Positions 1-7,100 of a DNA stretch of 13,920 bases are shown piece by piece. The notes beneath the pieces were generated by a model. That model was not told the origin of the DNA and did not search any database. It saw only the letters and a program-made list of their open reading frames with translations. Source of the stretch: Verrucomicrobiota bacterium (GTDB lineage Bacteria > Verrucomicrobiota > Verrucomicrobiia > Opitutales > UBA953); assembly GCA_005798925.1 (NCBI GenBank), contig SYID01000154.1, forward strand, positions 1 to 13,920, written 5' to 3'. Position 1 is the first letter of the stretch; every line of letters starts with the position of its first letter. The position numbers and the translations under genes were made by a program.

Positions 1-1
1 G

Positions 2-895
2 CTGCCGGAGCCGCCGGTCTATCTGACCGAAAAAGAAGCCGCCGAGGCCGGCGAAGACCCTCGCCTGCAGGGTGAGTTCGCCAACGCCAAGATGGGCGCC
101 AACGTCATCGCGCTCGGCAAGGGCGAGTATCGCCTCGTGCTCTTCAAGGGCGGCCTGCCCGGCGCCGGCTGGGACGGCACCCCGAAGATCGAAGTCGAAG
201 GCAAGCGCGACGGCGAAGGCGTCCTCTTCAAGGACAGCATCGATTCCGCCGAGCTCGCCGACGGTGTCCTGAAGATCAGAAGCATGCCGGTGGCCCTCAA
301 GCGCATCATCCGCCATAGCCCGACCGAAGGCCTCGCCGCCCCCAAGGACGCGACCATCCTCTTCGACGGCAAGAACGCCGACGCCTTCGTCGACGGCAAG
401 CTCGACCCGCGCGGCTTCCTCGAAGCCAACACGAAGACCAAGCAGGCTTTCACCGACTTCAAGCTGCACCTCGAATTCTTCCTGCCGTTCAAGCCCCTCG
501 GCCGCGGCCAGGGTCGCGCCAACAGCGGCCTCTACCTGCAGCACCGCTACGAAGTCCAGGTCCTCGACAGCTTCGGCCTCAAGGGCCTCGATAACGAGTG
601 CGGCGGCATCTACAAGAACGCCGCTCCCAAGGTGAACATGTGCTTCCCGCCCCTCCAGTGGCAGACCTACGACGTCGAGTTCATCGCCGCGAAGTTCGAT
701 AAGGACGGCAAGAAGACCGCCAACGCGGTCGTCACGGTCGTCCACAACGGCGTGACCGTGCACGACAACCTCGAGCTCAAGGGCGCGACCCCCGGCGGCG
801 GCTTCAAGACCGAAGTCCCCGCCCCCGGCTCCTTCTACCTGCAGGGCCACGGCAACCCCGTCGTCTATCGCAATATCTGGGTGGTGGGGAAGTAA
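2..895 (+). CDS. DUF1080 (3-keto-disaccharide hydrolase family) protein, 5'-truncated
   Basis: The reading frame is open to the left edge, so the gene begins outside the window; 297 residues are visible. An internal ATG at 92 is not the real start, because the upstream in-frame residues (YLTEKEAAEAGEDPRLQGEF) already belong to the conserved N-terminal segment of these proteins. Visible motifs are VIALGKGEYRLVLFKGGLPG (about residues 34-53), LFDGKNADAF at the start of the jelly-roll domain (about 119-128), and a terminal SFYLQGHGNPVVYRNIWVV. The last is the typical DUF1080 (PF06439) ending. The family has a concanavalin-like beta-sandwich fold, is abundant and mostly exported in PVC bacteria, and is named for hydrolysis of 3-keto-glycosides. 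The substrate here cannot be read from sequence, and any export signal lies outside the window. A G-rich tract begins 5 nt after the stop. Confidence 0.9.
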   Translation: MPEPPVYLTEKEAAEAGEDPRLQGEFANAKMGANVIALGKGEYRLVLFKGGLPGAGWDGTPKIEVEGKRDGEGVLFKDSIDSAELADGVLKIRSMPVALKRIIRHSPTEGLAAPKDATILFDGKNADAFVDGKLDPRGFLEANTKTKQAFTDFKLHLEFFLPFKPLGRGQGRANSGLYLQHRYEVQVLDSFGLKGLDNECGGIYKNAAPKVNMCFPPLQWQTYDVEFIAAKFDKDGKKTANAVVTVVHNGVTVHDNLELKGATPGGGFKTEVPAPGSFYLQGHGNPVVYRNIWVVGK

Positions 896-900
896 TCTAA

Positions 901-936
901 GGGGTAGGGGTAGGGGTTGGGGTAGGGGTTGGGGTA
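901..936 (+). repeat. Telomere-like G4-tract repeat (GGGGTA/GGGGTT)
   Basis: Six runs of four G (901-904, 907-910, 913-916, 919-922, 925-928, 931-934) are separated by 2-nt TA or TT loops, starting 5 nt after the DUF1080 stop. The pattern satisfies the usual G-quadruplex sequence rule on the + strand. It resembles the GGTAGGG ends of the hairpin elements elsewhere in the window and may be a slippage-expanded remnant of one. Any role in termination or mRNA 3'-end stability is inference. Confidence 0.75.
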
Positions 937-1003
937 GAAAACGGCCGTACCAAAAAGCCTGAAGGCCGCCCGGGGACTTACCCCTGTCTGAGATAAAACT
1001 ATT

Positions 1004-1035
1004 TGCTACTAATGAAACTACTTTCATAAGTAGCA
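1004..1035. promoter_or_regulatory. Near-perfect palindrome, candidate IclR-family operator
   Basis: The left arm TGCTACTAATGAAA (1004-1017) and right arm TTTCATAAGTAGCA (1022-1035) are reverse complements at 13 of 14 positions, with a 4-nt centre CTAC. The palindrome sits in an AT-rich island unlike the GC-rich surroundings and ends 1 nt before the ATG of the iclR-type gene. IclR-family proteins commonly bind such palindromes and repress their own promoters, so autoregulation of this gene and the one behind it is the likely reading. No convincing -10/-35 pair is visible. TTGCTA at 1003-1008 with CATAAG at 1025-1030 is a weak candidate that would give a nearly leaderless transcript. Confidence 0.7.
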
Positions 1036-1036
1036 T

Positions 1037-1852
1037 ATGGCTTCGCCCCGCCCCTCCCGCTCCGCCCGCAAAGCCGTGGCCGACTCCGGCTTCAGCACGC
1101 CCGGACTCGACCGCGCTTTGGCGATCCTGAGCTGCCTAGGCGCCCATCCGGCCGGCCTGAGCCTCTCGGAGATCGCCGCCGAACTGGGGCTGTCCACCAA
1201 CTTCGTCTACCGCACCACGCAGTCCCTCGTGGCGCACGGCTATCTGCTCCGTGACGCCGAAAAGCGTTACTCGATAGGCCCCGGCCTCCTGCGGCTCAGC
1301 CAACCCTTCGTGGACGACGTCCCGCTGGCCGAAGCCGCGCTGCCGGCCATGCGCTGGCTCAGCGAGCAGACCGGCGAAGCCGCCCATCTGGGCATGATCT
1401 CCGGCGACGAAGGCGTCGTGCTGGAGCGCGTCATCGGTACCGCGCCGGTCAAGTTCTACGTCGAACGCGGTACCCGCTTCCCCCTTTACTGTAGCGCGCC
1501 AGGCAAAGCCTTGCTGGCCTACGCGCCGAAAACCGCGTGCGAGGCCATCCTCAGCCGGATCAAGCTGACCAAACTCCAACCCGGCACGATCTCCGACAAA
1601 GCCGAGTTGCTCAGGTGCCTGAATGAAGCGCGGCAGCGAGGGTGGACCACGGATTTAGGCGAAAACCTCGCCGGACACAACTGCGTCGCCGCCCCTGTTC
1701 TGGACGCTCATGGTCAGGCCATCGCCAGCATATGGCTGACCGGAACCAGCCTTCGCCTGTCATCTGACCGCATCGGCAAGCTAGCCCCGAAGGTCGTGAA
1801 GGCCGCCCAATTGATCACGCTCACCCTCAATAAGCATTCTTCATCCAAGTAA
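1037..1852 (+). CDS. IclR-family transcriptional regulator
   Basis: The 271-residue product has the IclR layout. An N-terminal winged helix-turn-helix (about residues 22-86) contains LSLSEIAAELGLSTNFVYRT followed by the wing RYSIGPGLLRL. A C-terminal effector-binding domain (about 90-265) includes RGTRFPLYCSAPGKALLAY and NCVAAPVLDAHGQAIASIWL. Family members act as cytoplasmic dimers or tetramers that bind a small-molecule ligand, often a sugar acid or aromatic acid, and control neighbouring catabolic genes. The ligand here is unknown. ATG at 1037 was chosen; there is no Shine-Dalgarno sequence, and GTG at 1076 (residue 14) is a possible alternative, since the first ~19 residues are a low-complexity basic tail. 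The stop is 4 nt before the beta-helix gene, which suggests co-transcription and makes that gene the likeliest target besides itself. Confidence 0.93.
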   Translation: MASPRPSRSARKAVADSGFSTPGLDRALAILSCLGAHPAGLSLSEIAAELGLSTNFVYRTTQSLVAHGYLLRDAEKRYSIGPGLLRLSQPFVDDVPLAEAALPAMRWLSEQTGEAAHLGMISGDEGVVLERVIGTAPVKFYVERGTRFPLYCSAPGKALLAYAPKTACEAILSRIKLTKLQPGTISDKAELLRCLNEARQRGWTTDLGENLAGHNCVAAPVLDAHGQAIASIWLTGTSLRLSSDRIGKLAPKVVKAAQLITLTLNKHSSSK

Positions 1853-1856
1853 CCCC

Positions 1857-3878
1857 ATGCGCCTCCTCATACTCCTCCTCGCGACCTCCCTCTTCGCGGC
1901 CGAACATAAGATCAAGCCAGGCGACGACCCTCAGGCCGTCATGGATGCGGCCGCGCCGGGCGACAAGCTGACCTTCCTGCCCGGCTTGCATCAGCACGGC
2001 CTGAAGAAGCACCGCTCGATCCTGTACGTCGACAAGTCCGTCGAGATCGAGCTCATGGCCGGCGCCACGCTCAAGCTGGCCGATGACGCCTGCAAGCTGG
2101 AGAAGGTCGGCGAGATCACGACAGACCAGGACGCTGGCAAGAAGCTCGACGACCTCGAGATCGGCGGCGATTACGACCTGAGCGGCGCCCGGGAGTTTAC
2201 GATCGTCACCGACAGCGAAGGCAAGGACGGCAAACCCGACACCTTCTCCTGGGGCGACAAGTTCAATGACACCTCTCACAAGCGCGTCCCCATCACGGGC
2301 GACTGGCAGGAGCTGAGCCGCGGCGTGAAGGTGAGGTTCGGCAGCAGGACCGGCCACAACGTCCGCAGCGTCTGGTATGTCAGCTACGACGGCCCCGAAG
2401 CCTACGGCATCCGCATCGGCCACGGACGCCAGCCCGAGGTCATCTCCGGCGTCCGCATCACGGGCAAGGGCACGATCGACATGAACGCCTCCCACAACGT
2501 CCAGCCGGGCTTCCTGGTGAAGAACATCAACGCCTGCGTGCTCGCCCATGGCCGCGTCCGCAACGTGCTCGTCGAAGGCATCACGATGACTGACACCAAC
2601 CGCTCGGTGATGGCCTACGGCGAACACACCGGCAAGTTCCTGCCCGGCGGCAAGGTCGGACCCGGTGAATCGTTCGATGCGGAGAACATCACGGTGCAGT
2701 TCACGCGCACGCTCAATCCGAACGGCAGCGGCTATCTCCTCGGACACCCCTCCTTCCGCGGGCAACTCCGCAACTTCCGTTGTAACTTCAATTACATGGA
2801 CACCAAGACGACCTCGATCGAGCCCAACTTCAACCTCGATGGCTACGAAGTCATCGGTAACGTCATCAAGAGCGGGGGCGAGGCCATCCACTGCTGGCGT
2901 CACTCGAAGAACGGCGTCATCGCGGACAACCTCCGGGTTGGCGACAACACTTTCATGCGGGTGATCAATACCGGCGCCCCGAGAGGCTGGGAGCCGCCGA
3001 TGCCGCCGATCGCCAAGAATAACCTCAATGCGATGGGCAGCCGCACCTCAGGTCCGCAGACGAGCCTCGAGCCCAAGCCCTTCGGCCGCCGTCTGCTCGT
3101 CAGCGATTACGTCGGCAACAAGGTCGCCATCGTCGCCGCCGATGGGCGCGTCGAGTGGTCCACCCCGGCCGAACGTCCGCAGGACTCCTGGCTGCTGCCC
3201 AACGGCAACGTGCTCTTCAGCCACGTCAAAGGCGCCAAGGAAGTGAAGCCCGACCAGTCCGTGGCGTGGGAATACGTCGCCGACGCCAAGACCGAGATCC
3301 AAGGCTGCCAGCCGCTGGCCGACGGACGCGTGCTCGTGGTCGAGTGCGGCCCGGGGCGCCTTCTCGAGATCGGCCGCGATGGCAAGATCGCCAAGGAAAT
3401 CAAGGTGCCGCTGACGCCGACCATCAGGACCCACGAACAGATGCGCGGCTGCCGCAAAACGGCCGACGGGCGCTACCTCGTCAGCGCCAAGGGCGACCGC
3501 GCGGTCCTCGAACTCTCCGGCGACGGTAAGCTGCTGCGCAAGCAGCCGGTCAACGGCGACGTCCATGACGTCCGCGAACTCGCCGATGGCAACTGGCTCG
3601 TCGCCCTCGGCGAAGGCGACGGCGTCGTGGAATACGACAAGTCCGGCCAGACCGTCTGGAAAATCGGCCGCGACGAAGTCACCGACAACCACCTCTACCT
3701 CGCCAGCTCGGTCGAACGACTCGCCAACGGCAACACCCTCGTCATGAACTGGCTCGGCCACGGCCACCTCGGCGCCACCGCCCAGATCTTCGAGGTCGAC
3801 GCCCAGAAGAAGCTCGTACGCCAGTTCACCGACCACCGCCAGTTCACCAGCATCAATCATATTCAGGTGTTGGAGTGA
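1857..3878 (+). CDS. Secreted right-handed beta-helix protein with C-terminal beta-propeller
   Basis: The 673-residue product begins with a short signal peptide (MRLLILLLATSLFAA, then EHKIKPG). Residues about 17-380 look like a right-handed parallel beta-helix of the pectate-lyase/polygalacturonase superfamily. An entry segment (DPQAVMDAAAPGDKLTFLPG) is followed by repeated short strands such as VISGVRITGKGTIDMN, VRNVLVEGITMTDTN and YEVIGNVIKSGGEAIHC. Residues about 405-673 are a different fold, a PQQ/NHL-like beta-propeller with recurring DG-(R/N)-x-LV strands (GRVLVVECGPGRLLEIGRDG, GRYLVSAKGDRAVLELSGDG, GNWLVALGEGDGVVEYDKSG). This suggests a polysaccharide-acting or polysaccharide-binding secreted protein, but I cannot assign a catalytic family or substrate. 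It lies 4 nt after the IclR gene with no Shine-Dalgarno sequence. The ORF is uninterrupted, so the two domains form one polypeptide. Confidence 0.85.
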   Translation: MRLLILLLATSLFAAEHKIKPGDDPQAVMDAAAPGDKLTFLPGLHQHGLKKHRSILYVDKSVEIELMAGATLKLADDACKLEKVGEITTDQDAGKKLDDLEIGGDYDLSGAREFTIVTDSEGKDGKPDTFSWGDKFNDTSHKRVPITGDWQELSRGVKVRFGSRTGHNVRSVWYVSYDGPEAYGIRIGHGRQPEVISGVRITGKGTIDMNASHNVQPGFLVKNINACVLAHGRVRNVLVEGITMTDTNRSVMAYGEHTGKFLPGGKVGPGESFDAENITVQFTRTLNPNGSGYLLGHPSFRGQLRNFRCNFNYMDTKTTSIEPNFNLDGYEVIGNVIKSGGEAIHCWRHSKNGVIADNLRVGDNTFMRVINTGAPRGWEPPMPPIAKNNLNAMGSRTSGPQTSLEPKPFGRRLLVSDYVGNKVAIVAADGRVEWSTPAERPQDSWLLPNGNVLFSHVKGAKEVKPDQSVAWEYVADAKTEIQGCQPLADGRVLVVECGPGRLLEIGRDGKIAKEIKVPLTPTIRTHEQMRGCRKTADGRYLVSAKGDRAVLELSGDGKLLRKQPVNGDVHDVRELADGNWLVALGEGDGVVEYDKSGQTVWKIGRDEVTDNHLYLASSVERLANGNTLVMNWLGHGHLGATAQIFEVDAQKKLVRQFTDHRQFTSINHIQVLE

Positions 3879-3881
3879 TGA

Positions 3882-3936
3882 GGTAGGGGCGTGCGGCCCG
3901 CGCGCCCACGACTGACCGGGCCGGTCAGCCCTACCC
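3882..3936. repeat. GGTAGGG-bounded double-hairpin element, variant 1
   Basis: The ends GGTAGGG (3882-3888) and CCCTACC (3929-3935) are inverted repeats. Inside is a first hairpin (3887-3907) with arms GGGCGTGCGG and CCGCGCGCCC around one C; its single mismatch is a G-U pair in RNA. A 4-nt spacer follows, then the perfect 8-1-8 palindrome CTGACCGGGCCGGTCAG (3912-3928). The element starts 3 nt after the stop of the beta-helix gene. Its architecture matches the 67-bp elements at 9541 and 10914, although the hairpin sequences differ. REP/MITE-like origin or a transcription-end role is inference. Confidence 0.7.
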
Positions 3937-3956
3937 AATGACCGACAAATATTCCG

Positions 3957-4081
3957 GGTCCCAGGTCTCGGCAGCCGGGTATCAGGTACGGGTACACAGG
4001 TTCGGGTACGGGTACAGGCCCCGAACCTGTACCTGGTGCTGAACACCTGAACCTGGAACCTGACGGCCGAGACCTGAGACC
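3957..4081. repeat. Nested inverted-repeat block
   Basis: The outer arms 3957-3972 and 4066-4081 pair at 15 of 16 positions (core CAGGTCTCGGC/GCCGAGACCTG). An inner perfect 11-bp pair, ACAGGTTCGGG (3996-4006) and CCCGAACCTGT (4020-4030), closes a 13-nt loop. The 12-mer GGTACGGGTACA occurs twice directly (3985-3996, 4005-4016), and variants of CCTGAACCTG and GACCTGA recur on the right side. No ORF is present. The block could form a long cruciform or RNA hairpin, but no known riboswitch or RNA family was recognised. Confidence 0.7.
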
Positions 4082-4198
4082 TGAGAATGATTCATACTCC
4101 ACCCAAAAATGACCCCGCAACCTCAGGACCGTGACGCTGTCCTATTTAGGCCTTTGCATGCCTTCCTTCGGAGGCGATAACCAAGGCACCCCGCCCCT

Positions 4199-7100
4199 TT
4201 GGCCTCGCCCCTCCGTATCCTGACCTGGCTTGGTCTTGCCCTGACCACCGCCCTGGCCGCCGACCTCAAGCCGGCGGACGTGGAGTTCTTCGAAGCAAAG
4301 ATCCGCCCGGTGCTGGTCGCGGAGTGCTATGAATGCCACGACGCGAAGAAGCAGAAAGGCGACCTGCGTCTGGATCATCGCGACGGCCTGCTCAAGGGCG
4401 GCGAAGAAGGTCCCGCCATCGTCCCTGGCGACGCAAAGAAGAGCATCCTGATCCAGTCCATGGATCACAGCCATGAGACGCTGGTGATGCCGAAGAAGCG
4501 GCCTAAACTGGACGCGCAGATCATCGCCGACTTCGTGGAGTGGGTGAACCGCGGCGCCCCCGACCCTCGCGTGCAGGCGCCCGAGGACTCGATCACGCCG
4601 GCGTGGTCCGACCTCCTGCAGGTCCGCAGGAACTGGTGGAGCTTCCAGCCGATCGCCTCTCCCCCCGTGCCGGCCGGCCAGGCCGCCAGCCCGATCGACC
4701 GTTTCCTCGACGCGAAAATCGCCGCCGCCGGCATCACACCCTCCGCTCCGGCCGACAAGGCCACGCTCATCCGTCGAGCGACCTATGTGCTGACGGGACT
4801 GCCGCCCTCCCCCGCGGAGATCGCCGCCTTCGAGGCCGACGGCTCGCCGCAGGCTTTCGCCAAGGTCGTCGACCGCCTGCTGGCTTCGCCGCGCTACGGC
4901 GAACACTTCGCCCGACACTGGATGGACCTCGTCCGCTACGCCGACACCCACGGCAGCGAAGGCGACCCGGCCATCCCGCAGACGTGGCGCTATCGCGATT
5001 ACCTCATCCGCGCGTTCAATGCCGACGTGCCGTATGACCAGTTCGTCCGCGAGCAGCTCGCCGGCGACCTGCTGAAGTCACCCCGGATCAACGAAGCGGA
5101 CAAGCTCAACGAGTCCGCCCTCGGCACCGGCCACTTCCGCATGATCGAACACGGCTACCAGCCGGTAGATACCGTGGATGAACAGGTCCGTAACGTCGAC
5201 AACCAGATCGACGTCGTCAGCAAGACCTTCCTCGGCCTCACGGTCTCCTGCGCCCGTTGCCACGACCACAAGTTCGATGCCATCAGCCAGGCCGACTTCA
5301 CCGCCTTCTACGGTATCTTCGCTTCGGCCCGTCCAGGACAGGTGACCGTAGACTCCCCCGCCCTGCTCGACCAGCACCGCGACCGCCTGACCGAACTCAA
5401 GCAGGCCATCCGCTCGGAACTCGCCGCTCAGTGGGCGCAGCAGGCCAAGGATCTCCCTGCGGCCCTCGGACGGATCCGTGCCACCTCCCAGGAACGCGTC
5501 CGCTTGCAGGACGAATTGACGAAGATCGAAAGCGAACTCGCCGCCGATGATTTCCGCCGACGACTCAAGGCCGACAAGCACGCCGGTCCGGCGCCCAGCC
5601 ACTGGTGGACCTTCGAGCAGGACGGACGCGACCTCGTCGGCAAGCTCGACGCCAAGCTCGACGGCGGAGCCGTCATCAAGAACGGGCGGCTGCTGCTCGA
5701 TGGCGAGGGTTCCTTCGCCGAGACGGGCCCGACCGCCGAGACCCTGACGGCCAAGACCCTCGAAGCCTGGGTCGCCCTATCCACCCTCGACCAACGCGGC
5801 GGCGGCATCATCACGACGGAATCGATCGGCGGTCGTGTCTTCGACGCGATCGTCTTCGGCGAAAGACAGAAGGCCCGCTGGATGGCCGGCAGCAACAACG
5901 GCGTCCGCACCCAGAACGCGAACGGTCCGGCCGAGACGGCCAAACCGGGCGAACTCATCCACCTCGCGATCGTGTATCAACCCGACGGTCGCATCGAACT
6001 CTACCGCAACGGCCAGCCCTACGGCGCCGGCTACGCTCCCGCCAACGACAAGGCCGTCCTGCAGGCCTTCACGGCCGGCAAGACACGCCTGCTCTTCGGA
6101 CGTCGCCACACCGGCGGCGGTAACGCCTTCCTGCGAGGTGAGCTCGAAGAGGCCCGCCTCTACGGCTTCGCCCTCACCGCCGCGCAGATCGCCGACTCCT
6201 TCAAGGCGGGCACGCTCCGCGGCGAACTCGCGCCGGTCGCGGCGAAGGACGAGAAACTCGACGCCCTCCGCGCCCAAGCCACCCGGCTGCGCGCCAAGCT
6301 GGATGAGATCAAGCGGTCCAACGGCAGGCTCGCCGAAAGCTTCAAGCATGAGGCGGATCCGACCTACCCTCTCCATGCGGCCACGTTTCTGAGGGTCGGC
6401 CTGAAACCCAAGCCAGCCAAAGCCCCCCGGAGCGAAAAGCCCGACTGGACCCTGAGCGACCAGAGCAGCGCCCAGTGGCATCGCCACGGCAACGGCCTCG
6501 ATGGGCGCTACGCCCCGGGAGATTTCCGCGTCGAGCCCATGGGCGCGGACGTGCTCAGGCAGGTGCTCCCGTCCGGCCTGCACTCCCACACGCTCTCGAC
6601 CAAGCATAGCGCCGTCCTGACCTCGCCCCGCTTCAAGGTCACGACCGACTTCGTGAGCGTCCAAGCCATGGGCAAGGGCGCGACGTTGCGACTCATCCCC
6701 GACAATTACCCGCTTTCCCCCGGCGGCTCCCGCTTCCCCAAGGCGGCCATCGATTCGGACAAGCCGACCTGGATCACCCTCGATACTGCTTACCGTAAGG
6801 GCTCCTACGCATACCTCGAACTGACCCTGCCGGAAGACTCGACCAATCCCGACAAGCAGGCCGACGGCCGGGCGGGCTTCTATGGCGTCCGCCAGGTCGT
6901 CTTCCACGCCACGCGCGAGGCCGGTCCGTCCGGCGAAGCCGTGGTCGCGCAGGCGCCGACGCTCCCCACCGTGGAAGCTGTCGCCGGCGCCCTCGCCGAA
7001 GCCGCCGTCGCTTGGGGACGTGATGAAGCCACCGAGGCCCAAGCCGCGCTGCTCGACGCGGGTGTCCGCCACGGGATGCTCGACGCCTCCGCGGCTGCGT

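Larger units (their letters stand above)
3879..4198. other. Gene-free 320-bp stretch rich in inverted repeats
   Basis: No credible gene is visible between the beta-helix stop and the PSCyt gene. From left to right it holds a GGTAGGG-bounded double-hairpin element (3882-3936), a nested inverted-repeat block (3957-4081), and an unremarkable leader. The leader contains GGAGG at 4170-4174, which is too far from the TTG start at 4199 to be a good ribosome binding site. No clear promoter motif was recognised. Confidence 0.7.

Noticed and set aside
901..936. CRISPR array or true telomere
   Set aside because: The unit is only 6 nt with no spacers, and the tract is internal to a gene-dense chromosome segment.
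4158..4223. ATG at 4158 as the start of the PSCyt gene
   Set aside because: It is in another frame and stops after about 20 codons. Using it would require a frameshift near 4195-4199 for which there is no direct evidence; TTG 4199 already gives a full signal peptide.
5777..7072. Long minus-strand open frame opposite the PSCyt/PSD1 gene; similar long frames at 1827-2903, 3048-4046 and 8292-9659
   Set aside because: They lie opposite well-supported genes in high-GC DNA, have no recognisable domain, and show the Ala/Gly/Val/Asp-rich composition expected of antisense frames.
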